Assembly (NCBI GenBank): GCA_028023455.1
Contig: JAQFVV010006231.1
Span: 4,478,036-4,542,035, forward strand
Source of the DNA: Epiperipatus broadwayi
Lineage: Eukaryota > Onychophora > Udeonychophora > Euonychophora > Peripatidae
DNA: 64,000 nucleotides
Direction: 5' to 3'
The translations under genes and the position numbers were made by a program. The notes beneath the pieces were generated by a model, which was given only the letters and a program-made list of their open reading frames with translations, searched no databases and was not told the DNA's origin. Positions 10,236-21,235 of this stretch are shown here, one piece after another; the first letter of the stretch is position 1; every line of letters begins with the position of its first letter.

Positions 10236-11365
10236 GTACTCTTGTTTAAATCATTTAAATTTAAAGCTTCTGGAAGAGATTTTACAGCAAATATTCTCTC
10301 CAAACTGTTATTTTTTTTTATATATATAAAACAGTTAAAGTTGTTTGTGAAGGATACTGAAAATGAAAATCTAATTTATTTTGAAATCTTAAAAAAATAT
10401 TCAAAAAAGTATGTTTAGTGACATTTATACAAAGTGCTTTGTAATAACAATAGAAAAGATTAAAAAAATCTTTCAAAGATAACTTTAATGATTTTAAAAC
10501 CATAAAATCTTTTATGTTTTTAACAAGACCACTGAAAACAAAATATTGTTAATATAAAATTTTTGCCATTGTCAATGAGTAAAATTTGAATTGCAGATAA
10601 CAGATATTAAAAACAATGATTTGTGGGCTTCCAACATTTGGCCTTAAACCTGGAAAGAAAAAAGGCAAATTTAAAAATGGATGGATCATAAACAAATTTA
10701 AATTATTTTTGAAATATGAAATAGCCTCCCTAATTGTTACAATCAATTTAAAATAGCTGCTTTTGGAATCTTGACAATTTTTGGATGAATTTATTTTTAT
10801 GAGCAAACTTCCAATATGAATTTTATAAAAAAGCAAATTAAGAAGCCAAGTTAATATTTCCCAAATCTAGACCAATTTTGTGCCACATTAAAATCTCAAA
10901 AATCTGATTAAAGTTAAAGCAATTTTCTGTTAACGATTTTTTTTTTTTTTGTTTTCCGGATGATTTCAACTTTCATTATGTGCATTCTGATTTTATTCTA
11001 TTACTACAATTACAATTACTCAGAAATCCATATTTTTCCTCAACCTATTTTTTTATCTCCTTTCTTATGATTTTTCTAATTTTTAGTTGGATACTTAAAT
11101 AAAATAATTATTCATATTAAAAACTTTGCTGATTCCTGGTATATATAAATATTCTTAAAGCATTTTTTGAAGTTATAGTATAACATCGCAATGTAGATAT
11201 CATCTGCCATTTGAAAATACAAGACCTCACTTAAGGTCACCATTAGAATTTATTGTAAGAAAGGCACAATACAAATTAAAATTTAAATTAAGTTTCCCAG
11301 ATGAAATAAACTTCTGATAGTTGAATGAATTATATTCCAAAACAAAAACAAATTAAAAACAAAGA
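10236..11365. other. Unassigned AT-rich sequence
   Basis: No recognised gene or repeat. Open frames at 10318-10503 and 10549-10836 on the minus strand show no domain and are probably chance. Confidence 0.5.
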
Positions 11366-11374
11366 TTTTTCTAC

Positions 11375-11477
11375 CCCCCATGTGTCATAGCAACAGCCTG
11401 GAAGCAAACCCACTAACCCGGTACAACTGCTTGTAAAGCAGCTGGCACTGACCTTTCAGCCACCAATGCTTGACAGG
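11375..11477 (-). mobile_element. tRNA-derived SINE (minus strand), 9-bp target duplication
   Basis: On the minus strand this is the same SINE as at 5671, with the head at about 11475 (GTCAAGCATTGGTGGC) and the tail at a C-rich tract near 11375. The B-box-like block is GGGTTTGCTTCC. TTTTTCTAC occurs at 11366-11374 and 11478-11486 as a probable target duplication. It is diverged from the 5.7-kb copy in the A-box region. Confidence 0.8.
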
Positions 11478-11714
11478 TTTTTCTACTTTAGAGTGATAAA
11501 ACATAGTCTAACTCAGGCATCCCAACCCTATGTCTGTGGGCACCATGGCGCCCACAGACCATTTTACATGTGTCTGCCGCTATCCGAACTTGATAAAAAA
11601 ATATTTATCTGATACAAATAAATTTAATTCTTGAAATTTCTTATAAATTATTGTATTATATTGTAATCAAATTGTAGGGCGTACTATACTTTTACAGCGT
11701 AAAAGAGTCTATCT

Positions 11715-11819
11715 CGACTGAGTGACGAACATCTTGATGATTGCTTACAAGCAGGAATATCATCATACTCTCCATTGTCAATGAAGTGCAGTGCCAAAGA
11801 TCACATTGACTTGTTATAA
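11715..11819 (+). pseudogene. hAT transposase C-terminal tail
   Basis: In this frame 34 residues are followed by TAA. The segment begins RLSDEHLDDCLQAGIS and resembles the C-terminal 'S/TDEHL' block of hAT (Charlie-like) transposases that follows the dimerisation domain. Nothing upstream in the element is still recognisable as transposase. The frame is a relic, 230 bp from the left terminal repeat. Confidence 0.65.
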
Positions 11820-11935
11820 TTTAGTAATTTACATAAAAATATAAACATTAATTATATGTTAAAATTTTATTTTTGAAATAAATATTTTTTTGTACATTGT
11901 GTGTATTATTAACAATATCCAATTATAAATTTACA

Positions 11936-12990
11936 TGTGATGTGATGTGGTGTATTTTGGCTTCTCCTTAAATGAAGTCAAGAATATCTCAGCAATTGTG
12001 CCCAGATAAACCTATTAGCCACTTTATTCTCCATTCCCCACTCTGTCTTCCCATATTCTGCCCCATCCCATTTCCACAATATAATCTTTGTCAACTCTAT
12101 GGCCTTTATATCTAAATCCCCCTATCTTTCTGCAAACTCAACATAAAAACCAATAACTCACTTTCTGTATAATCACTTTGTTCACATCTATTCTCCCATA
12201 ACTTCATTATCTGTACCCTTTCTGCTTTCAAGCATTTACATTCAATCAACAGATGCCTAATATTTTCTATACCTTCCTTACACAATTTGCACACTAAATC
12301 ACCCATAGTTTTCCATTTACATGTATAAACTACTTTCCTTACTATTATCATAAAAACTCGCATCCAATGTTCCGTTTACTTCTATATATATTTAAACTCT
12401 TCTTACCCTCCATACTAGTTCTCCATCTCTCCAACTCCCTATTTTTTATTAATGCTTCTATTCTTTTATCCCATTCCTTACCACTATAACACTTAGCAAT
12501 CCTCCTAACACAACCATCCCACCTTTTATACAAGTATACTGATATAAATTCTTTATCCAAATCTTTTGCATACCGCATTACCTTTCTCACCCATCTTATC
12601 TGCCCTTTACTCATAACCCAATTAAACACTATTTTTGCTATTCTTTTACTATCCATAAACTGCAACCTACCAAACATTTTCATTTTACTTTTTGCATCTC
12701 TCATATAAAAACTTGACCATCCCATTTCTCCTTGAATTGCCTCCTTTGCTGTCCACATCTCTGCATCTAATGCATTTCTTCCTACTTCCCTTTATACTTT
12801 CTCTAACTAATCTAAAACCCTTTTACTAACACATAATGCATCATTACCATATGTTAACCCTGCTACTGAAACTCCCTTCCATACAATTCTAGCTACATCA
12901 TATTTATTCTATGAAAATACAGTTAATTTCTTTACCAAACCCTTTCTTTCTTTGCTTCATTTACCAATTTTTTCTCCAATAAATGGTTCC
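11936..12990 (-). pseudogene. LINE 3' end (SGNH/EN/RT family), nested inside the hAT element
   Basis: The minus-strand frames 12758-12348 and 12363-12112 are collinear with 27930-28600 of the LINE at 24.7-28.9 kb and are better preserved. The first reads EAIQGEMGWSSFYMRDAK and MDSKRIAKIVFNWV, a post-RT connection region. The second holds a CCHC knuckle: CKLC...HLLIEC (C-X2-C-X8-H-X4-C). The 3' untranslated region shares 'aaggagaagcc' with the 28.8-kb copy. A frame change separates the two segments near 12360. The 5' end is truncated near 12990 within the post-RT region. Confidence 0.8.
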
Positions 12991-13057
12991 CGCCACCTAG
13001 CCGGTATTATAGAAAGTGCTCTTAAGTGCAAAAAGTTTGGGGATCCCTGGTCTAACT

Positions 13058-13901
13058 TATATACTGTGAAAAAAAAAACTATTTATAAAACTTGAAAATC
13101 AGAAAAATATTGCTAATTTTTTACTACCAATTATCTGAAAATGATAATAAAAACAGAGGGTGCTTTAAAATTTGGGAGTAGATTATTAATGAATAGACAG
13201 AAAGAGAGGGAAGGGGCAACAAGACATCTAATTGAATTTTTCTATTTAATGCAAAAAGAAAAGGAAAAGTTAATTTTATATTTTTTTATTTCATAATATT
13301 ATTATCATTATTCCATATAAAACTTGAATTTTGGAATTATTTAATCCTTATCATATTTTTAAATATATATATATTAATATTTATACATTGTATATACATA
13401 AACTAGTCAATATTTAGAAATAAATACCATAACTGCATAGTACTAAGGTATCAAATAATCATTAGAAAATTTACTCCCTGCACATCTTCACATATACTCA
13501 AATAGAATTAAATTTTCTAAAAATACTTTTTTTTGGATTTAGAATATCAGTATTATCTATTGTGCATTACACTTTTCTATTTGAACAGTTATAAATAGTA
13601 GTTATTGTTAACTGAGAAGAATATTTAAAAATAGAAACTTAAGAATTACCGAAAAGAATAGACAATAGAATGTCTTGATAAGATGTCAAACAAAAATCAT
13701 GCTGTTATTTTACTAATAGAAATAAAGATGCAAGGATCATTTACTAAACTAGATCAAATGTGCAGTAGGTACAATTATTAAAGGCGAGACAGTTTTAAAA
13801 AATATCTATTACTGTTAGTAAAACCATCTGATAGAAATTTGCCTCACTTCTGATAATAAGGAAATATACAAACTTAAAGAATAATAAAGAATAGAAAATA
13901 T
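13058..13901. other. Unassigned AT-rich sequence
   Basis: Nothing recognised between the hAT element and the small foldback at 13913. Confidence 0.5.
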
Positions 13902-13912
13902 GCTAATGAGAT

Positions 13913-14055
13913 TAAAACAGGCAAAACTCTCCATACAGTAGTGCCAACCAGAGTAATCAATGGATGCGCTGAGTGGCACTATTGTATGGAGAGTTTTGCC
14001 TGTTTTAATAACAGTTATGTGCTAGCATAAGAAATGGTGATTATGTGATGTTTAG
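13913..14055. repeat. Minimal family-1 foldback, 143 bp, with 11-bp target duplication
   Basis: Inverted arms at about 13914-13948 and 13975-14010 carry the family-1a block around AAAACTCTCCATACAGTA. The piece after the right arm (14011-14055) matches 3530-3572 of the element at 3337-3983. GCTAATGAGAT at 13902-13912 and 14056-14066 is the target duplication. No hammerhead core is included. It looks like a shortened sibling of the 3.3-kb element that inserted independently. Confidence 0.75.
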
Positions 14056-14066
14056 GCTAATGAGAT

Positions 14067-15074
14067 ATGATATTAAATAAGTCATACCCTTTTAAAAATA
14101 AAAGAATCAAAATGAAAATATGATGATCATGTGGTAAGGTAGGCAACATCAGACGTTTAATAATGACGATTACAAAGGGTTGGAAAATTTAGAAAACATT
14201 TCTAGTATAGGTAGTAAATCTACCTCATTTCTGATAATATGTAATAGAAATGTCTCTGGGTTTATGTCTAATGCAATAGGTTTTTTTTTTGCTTTCTGCA
14301 ATGGTCATAAAAAAACTTTTTATTTCTACTCGTTCTCTTTTTTTTTTAATAATATTGAGTAATACCAATGTTTATTCTTTTTAGTCTCAGTTCATTAACG
14401 AAAATAATATTGCTGACAATGGTTATACTGGTTCTACAAGTAGTCATTTCGTAACATATTTCTCACTACTATTCTAACATAGTGTTTTCATTTCAGATAA
14501 TGAGATTTTTTCTTCCCTTTTCGCTCAAACCAGAATTTAAATGGTTGCTCGCTAACAAACTGTTCTATATAAGTCAAGTCTAGCGAATGATTTTGAAAAA
14601 GGATGCTCGCTGAAATAAAAAATTTAAAAACATTGATTAAAATTTCCAGAAAAAAAAATACTGTAAAATCGTTCCACTTTAAAAATCTAATAAACATATT
14701 CAACAAATGGATGAGAATATATTCTAATTTTAATTAAATATAGTTTTCAAATTTTTAGTTACTATTCATATATAAAACTTCTCTTATCTTCAGAATTATC
14801 AGCAATTGCAATTTTCATCTGCACCGAAAGGTTTAGTCATTATAAGAATAACTACGGCAGACGGTCTGTTATCGCTAAAAAAAAAAAAAATCAAGATAAG
14901 CAATAACTTTACGGTATTCAGCAGAGTAAATAAAACGACAACAGCAATAAGAAAAAACGTTATTTATAAAAATGCAATATGTACTTCATTTATTAATCAA
15001 TTAATGATTTATTTCGCATAAAAATAAATTCAGAATTTTTTATTTTACAAATCAATAATAAAATTAATGCAACT
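14067..15074. other. Unassigned AT-rich sequence
   Basis: No recognised content. Short open frames at 14180-14362, 14488-14706 and 14806-15021 lack any domain and sit in A/T homopolymer-rich sequence. Confidence 0.5.
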
Positions 15075-16015
15075 TGATTAATTAAAAAAAAAAAAACAAT
15101 TTAAAAATAGTAAATTAAAAAAAATACAGCATGTACATAAAATGTTTAACAACGTAATGCTAATTTTTTCTTTTGATCGTTACCGCAAAACTACGTTGGA
15201 CAAACAACATAAAAACATTAAACTTTTTCTTTTCTCTAAATGTTGCAGTCTTCAAGCCGATTATTATCGTTATATTCTGCCATCTATTGAGAAGAAAATC
15301 AAATATTTTTTAAAATATTCAATTCATTTTTTCCCCCCCAAATAAAGCGCTAATAATTAATAATGAATATAGATATCATTAATGATAAATATAAAAATTT
15401 CTTTATCAAAGAAGATGAAAAATTTTATAATTAGATATGATTTAAAACATACTGCAACTATAAAAGATAGTTTAAAAACATAAATTATGTGTTAACGTAA
15501 TCAGAGTTCATTTAATTTTTTTTTTTTTTTTAAAGCAATACCTTCATTAGCTTTTTACGGAAACTATTACTATAACATTAATTTTAACATTGAAATATTT
15601 TGTTTCGTATTGAAAGAAATATACATTTTATTATGTTTTGAGTTCCAAAGAGAAGGTTGAATACAATTTCATTAATTGGTCTGACTTTTTTTATTAATTT
15701 ACTCAGCTAAGTACATAGTTTTTAGATCTCAAATTTATCATTATAATTGCACTGATCGACATAGGATATATTGCAAGCCATAAATTAAAAATAGTAATAA
15801 TAATTAAAAATATATATTTACACAAAACATCAATTTTAAAGATAACAATTACAAAATCGTAAATAAAAAATATGTTATGTATATAAAGTATTTAACAATG
15901 TAATGCCATTTTTCCTTTTGATCGTTACCGCAAAACTACGTTATACAAACAATATAAAAACATTAAACTTTTTCTTTTATCTAAAAGCAGCTGCCTCGAA
16001 GTCGATAATGTCTTT
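15075..16015 (+). repeat. Direct repeat pair of about 200 bp, 745 bp apart
   Basis: The segment about 15075-15270 recurs at about 15805-16015. The best-conserved word is GATCGTTACCGCAAAACTAC at about 15175 and 15920. Both copies include short open frames (15142-15345 and 15903-16091), but frame and sequence diverge, so coding is unlikely. The nature of the repeat is unknown. Confidence 0.65.
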
Positions 16016-16371
16016 TTGCCATCTATATTTACATAAAACATCAATTACACCATTAAACTTTTTACATAAAATGTATGTTTTAATAAGTTAAAAAAAAAAG
16101 TCTGAACACAAATGAAGTAAATTTTATAAATGAAAGATCTTGCATTTGTTTTCCGTCACCTACATAATTTTTTTTTTTTAATTTAGTAGTAGAAAGGTGA
16201 AATCCTATCTAAAGTTTTTAAGATAGATTCCCAATTGCATAATTTAAATTCCATACAAAATTAATAGAACTGATAAATGATCAATCTGCCACCAGAGAAC
16301 CAAATGTCACATGATTTTCTGAACAATTAACCATATGACTATTTTCTTTTTTTTTTAAAGAAATAGATCAT
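16016..16371. other. Unassigned AT-rich sequence
   Basis: No feature seen. Confidence 0.5.
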
Positions 16372-18521
16372 TCATCATCATCAACAACCAATATCAATCC
16401 ACTGCAGAATGAAAGTCTCTCCAACTTCAATCCATCTTCTCCGATCTTTAGCTTCTCTTCTCGCCTGCACACTTTCTTATTTCATGCATCCATCTTACAT
16501 GTGGTCTCTTTCTGGGTCTTTTACAATCTCTTCAAATCTAGTTTAAGATTTCAATTGTCCTCTATTATCATCTCTTCTAGCAATATGTCCAGCCAGACTT
16601 CCACTTTAGTCTTTAATTTTTCAATGAGGTCAGTAACACCTGTTTATTCTCTTACCCATATGTTGCATTTTCGATCTCTTCTTGTTACTCCTAACATGCA
16701 TCTCTCCATATTTCTTTGAGTGGTCTGAAGTCTCTGTATTGCTCTACTGTTAAGTGTCCAAGTCTCAAATCCATAAGTAAGAACTGGTAAAACACATTTA
16801 TTAAAAACCTTCCTTTTCAAACACATAGGCATAATTCCTTTTGATATTTCTACCAAAAAGCACTCCAACCAAGATTAATTCTATGGTTAATTTCATCCAT
16901 AATGTTTCCATTTATATTAAAAATCTGCCCAAGGTATTTGTAACTGTTAACTTCTTCTAACTCATCATAATCGATCTTTATTTTCATATTTTCAGAAAAT
17001 CCATTAGACATTACTTTAGTCTTTTTAACATTTATCTTTAGTCCTACTTTTCTACTTTCACCTGATAACTCCTGCAACATTTCCTGCAGCTATAAAACAT
17101 TATTTGCAAAACACTACATTATCTGTAAAATCTAAATGACTTAAATAATCTCCATTTACTTTCACTCTTTTAGCTTCCCATTTTAATCCACAAAATACTT
17201 CTTGCAGCACTACTGTAAAAAGTTTTGAAGATATGGAATCACCCTGTCTTACACCCTTCTCAATGTTTACTTTCCTAATTGTTGCTGTTGGATTTTTATA
17301 AATATTCTTCAAAATATGACAATATCCTGGATCTACACCTTGATGATCCAATGCTTTAATCACTAAAGAAATGTTTATAGAATCAAGTGCCTTTTTATTA
17401 TCTACAAATCCAAAGCATAATGGCAACTTATATTCATTTGTTCTTTCTATAACTTCTCTCAATTACTGGATATGATCTACTGTACTAAACCACTTTTAAA
17501 TTCTGCTTCTCTTGGTTGGTAGAAATCCAATGTTCTCTGTACACAAGTTGTAATTATCTTGGTAAAAAAATTGTATAAAACTGATAAAAGGTTGATAGGT
17601 CTGTAATTTCTAATATCTTCTTTATCACCTTTTTTAAATATTAATATTAATAACTACATTATTCCAATCATCTGGTACATCTTTATCATTTAGACATTTG
17701 GTATATAAACTTTGCTAAAAAAAAATTCTATTTTTTCACCTGCTTCTTTTAATATATCAATTATAATTCCATCATTACCTGGAGCTTTTCCTTTCTTCAT
17801 AAATTTAATTGCATGTCTCACTTCTTCATTTAAAATTCTTGGCAATTCGGAAGATATAATAGATATAGGAGGTACTTGTTCTTTATGACTATATAATTCT
17901 TAATAGAAATCTTCTACCCATTTCATGATGACATCTCTTTTTTTAATAATAATTCCATCTTTTTTTCTTATTGCAGATATAAATTTCCTACCAATACCAA
18001 AATGTTGTTTTACACTCTTGAGACTTTTATTTTCTTCTACAGCTTTCCTTGCTAATTCACAAGTTATACTTTCTTATATCATTTTCAACTCTTTTCCACA
18101 CCATTTTACAAAATTCGAGATATTCAATCCTTCTTAATGCAAAATTTTTGTATATATTTATATCCCTTCTTTTCTTCATAAATGCTCTAGCCTCAGTAGA
18201 AATTTTATTGGTCGATTGCTGTTTCTTTCTACCAGCTATCTTTGTTGCAGTTTTAAAAGTGTATCAGTTATTTTCTTATTAATTTCATTCAAATCTGAAT
18301 CATGTTTAAAATCTACTAATAATTGAAAACGATTTGTAAGTTCTAATTTAAATTCATTAGAATGTTTATGAAAGTTAGAAATATCAACTATAAATATATT
18401 GTTTTTTTTTAATTTTTGTCTCTCGAGTTTTGCATTAACACATATCTTACATCTTACTAATTGATGATCACTTCCTGTGTTAAATATATTAAAAGTATTA
18501 CAATTTTTAAATATAAATTAA

Positions 18522-18872
18522 TACATTGTACGGGCTTAAACCTGCATTTATATATGTAATATATTCGGGATTTGAACTCAGACTTTCACATGACCCATTA
18601 CTCTCATTGCCATCTCATATTGCTGACCCACCTGATCACACACATGTTGAAAAGATAAATAATCACCAATATACGTATTTCATGCTAAACCAGCAATCAT
18701 CAGTTGGTCTAGATTACTATCCATCCACATATATACAATCAGTACTCAGCTTTATATTATTAAGATAGCCAATCTTCATACTTTAATTGGAAGGCTTCAA
18801 ACTATTCCAACTCACAACTCTTCAGCCTTCCATTTCATTGACAATCTGATGATGGAATGTTCAAAGCCCTTG
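18522..18872 (-). mobile_element. Family-2 hammerhead repeat, single arm, inserted in an RTE copy
   Basis: Collinear with 32709-33015 of the 32.7-kb foldback element, with the tip block GGGATTTGAACTC near 18571, the hammerhead in the middle and the inner block ending near 18870. There is no second, inverted arm, so this is a one-arm copy. It splits RTE copy C: the flanking RTE sequence is continuous in copy D (about 37320-37370). Confidence 0.7.
18665..18708 (-). ncRNA. Hammerhead-like motif (family 2)
   Basis: On the minus strand, stem I is ACCAA/TTGGT (18708-18704 with 18669-18665). The core is CTGATGA. Stem II is TGCT/AGCA with loop GGTTT. GAA follows, then stem III in the palindrome ATACGTAT, with cleavage residue A before TTGGT. 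It is almost identical to the motif at 7473-7516. Confidence 0.62.
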
Positions 18873-19560
18873 TTAGATGTATTTTCGATTAGTCAAAATA
18901 TAATCCAATTCTGCTATACCTTCGTTTGGATGCTTCCATGTCCATTTCCTTTTAACATTTTTCTCAACAAAAGAATTCATAATATAAAGTTTTTCTTTTT
19001 CTGCAAACTCCAGAAGTATATATCCTCTCTCATTTCTATTACCATAACAGAAATTACCTACAGCACTTTCATCTTTCATTTGTTATCAATTCTAGCATTA
19101 AAGTCTCTCATAACAATTTTAAAATGTTATTTACTCTGATCAAAAGCCTTTTGTACATCCGTATAAAAATATCTACTACTTCATTACTATGAGAACTTGT
19201 TGGGGCATAAACCTGAATTATCTACATTTGGTATCTGTTATTAAGTTGTATAACTAATCCTTGCCACTCTGTCTGATACACCATCAATCTCCACAATGTT
19301 CATCTTATTTATAATGAATCCTATTCCACTTGTACTTCCATTAGTTGTGTCTTTATAATAGAGTATATGTCCACTTTTTAAATCAATTGTCTCTTCACCT
19401 TTTCTTCTAACTTTACAAAGTCCAATAACATCCCATTTAATATAAGACAGTTCTTTTTCTAATTCTTGCAATCTTTTTTCACTTGAAAGTGATCTGTAGT
19501 TGTGAGTACCTAAATAAAAAGTGCTAAAAATCCCTGATAGATCATTATGCTGTAATTTAT

Positions 19561-20644
19561 ATGTATAATTTAAGTGGTTTTTTTTAAAGGTTAGCTTACA
19601 TTATAAACATAACCAGGAAAAATTCATTTCTAAAATATAGTGGTCTTGGATAATCCTGAATCTGTTGGTGGGACTACAATGTATAAAGGAAGATTAAATC
19701 CATTGGATCTATAAACAAAATTTGTTTACCACTTCATACAAAATCTACTTTTATTCTATACTTTTTTGTTAGAGGGAATCTTGTTTGAGCATCCACAAAA
19801 GAGATCGTGATTTGAAATGTGGAATATATGGTGAAAGTATATATTGGATTAATAGTTACTCTGAACTATGTAATAGTTTTATATATATATATTTTGTGAT
19901 GAAATTTAGTCTCTGATATGTGATAGAGGAATATGTGAAAGAATGAAAATCTACTTTAATGAATGGCCTTGAATATGCAGTAGTATTCTTTATGGTAATA
20001 TTAAATTATTTCCAAAGGTTTAAATGTGATCACTTTTTTCCAAATGGGAATACAATATGCTTAGCTTCAAATTTCATTACTCTTTTCTGTTTTTAAAATT
20101 TGTTTATTACTGTACTATTTTTTTTACACATAATAACCCCATAGCAATGTTTTGCCAAGGTATTAACATATTTCAAAAATTATCTGCAACATAGAAATGA
20201 ATACAAATTATCCCAATCAAAAAAGTACTAAAAATATATCCACTAGATTTCTTCTTTCTTTTTTTAATTAATTTTTCTCTATCTATTTCCTTTTTCTTAT
20301 TCAATTTTATACAAATTTAAAAAATCACTAATATTACAAAACTAATCTTTTAAAATCTTATTCTCAAAAAATTGAGTTAGATTTTACTGATAAAATCCTA
20401 AAAAATTAAACAAAAATCAAATCATATCAAACAATAAAATAAAAATTAAAATATATATTTACTGCTCAGAACCAATAAATCACTGAAAATTAGAGCTGGG
20501 CCTCAATATAAGGATCTTCAGCTCCAAAATTTGTCACCTTACCAGTATATCAAACTGCACAGGGAAGGACATCCCAATCTTATAAGACAAAAACATCGTT
20601 TGTCTACAATCCTTTTTATATGATTTAATGTTAATAATAGTAGC
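19561..20644. other. Unassigned AT-rich sequence
   Basis: No recognised content. Confidence 0.5.
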
Positions 20645-21235
20645 AAACTTTATAGATAGTAGTGCCACCCAGTGCAAACCCTAGTAATCAGTGGTGCTAG
20701 AATGTTTGTGCATAAAATCTCCATCTAGGGTCTACTTATGGCTTTCATCCATGAGAAGTCTTGGACTTGAGAGCAGTGCACCTAGAACATTGGATCTAAC
20801 ACACCCTCAAAGAGTCATCTTTTATCTATTTAGGAAATGGTGATCATATGATATTTTAGTGGTTTTATACCAATCCTACTCATCGGATTATGATTACTGT
20901 GATTATTAATAAACCAAAGACATCAAGATATATAGATACTTAACTGGATTCAGATCTGTATGTCTATAAAAGTGAATTAGTTTAATTGAAAATATTATTG
21001 TGTTTTAATCTTACTTTATGGTTAATTAAACAGATAATAGGTGGCTGCTGGAGGATTGCACTAGATTCAAAGATCTAGGTACAGTGCTCTCAAATCCAAA
21101 GCTCCTCAATGATAAAAGTCATAAGTTAGAAACTAGTCTGGGGATATTGGATGAATAGGTATTAAATAAGGAATTTATGCACAAATCTAGCATTTACTAT
21201 GGCTTGCACTGGGTGGTACTAGTTAGAGAGAATTA
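20645..21235. mobile_element. Family-1a foldback element with long arms
   Basis: The left arm (about 20653-20830) is an inverted, diverged copy of the right arm (about 21030-21222), with a loop of about 200 bp. The loop and right arm align with 3541-3905 of the retrozyme-like element, including the blocks around ACCAATCCT and GAAACTAGTCTGGGGATATT. The right arm retains a mutated hammerhead at 21104-21143. The left arm shows only a degraded trace near 20735-20780. I did not find a clear target duplication. Confidence 0.7.
21104..21143 (+). ncRNA. Decayed hammerhead remnant (family 1a)
   Basis: Stem I CCTCA (21104-21108) and TGGGG (21139-21143) are intact, as are GAAACTAGTC and the GUC cleavage triplet. 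The core reads ATGATAA instead of CTGANGA, and stem II is weakened. It is the same motif as at 3829-3868, inactivated by point changes. Confidence 0.55.

Larger units (their letters stand above)
11514..13049 (+). mobile_element. hAT-superfamily transposon remnant with 8-bp target duplication
   Basis: The ends are imperfect inverted repeats: CAGGCATCCCAACCC at 11514 and GTTTGGGGATCCCTG ending at 13049. The 8-mer GTCTAACT sits at 11506-11513 and 13050-13057. CAG...CTG-type ends plus an 8-bp duplication are diagnostic of hAT elements. A short stretch of transposase C-terminus survives at 11715-11819. Most of the interior (about 11936-12990) is instead the 3' end of a LINE in the opposite orientation, so a LINE was captured or the transposase was replaced. 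Confidence 0.85.
16372..19560 (-). mobile_element. RTE-type LINE (copy C), endonuclease plus RT, minus strand, broken
   Basis: Read from 19560 down to 16372. The apurinic-type endonuclease N-part is at 19471-19241 (IKWDVIGLCKVRRKGEE, SGIGFIINK). The endonuclease C-part is at 19079-18873 (GNFCYGNRNERG, KWTWKHPN, AELDYIL). The RT is at 17462-17100, with FVDNKKALDSI (the palm Y/F-D motif is altered) and RQGDSISSKLF; the catalytic box is FTDN instead of FADD. The thumb and connection are at 17080-16644 (YLGQIF, VLPVLTYGFETW). The 3' end has a TGATGATGATGAA-type tail near 16372-16384. A family-2 hammerhead repeat interrupts it at 18522-18872. Several frameshifts and the changed active site make it non-functional. 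Confidence 0.85.
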
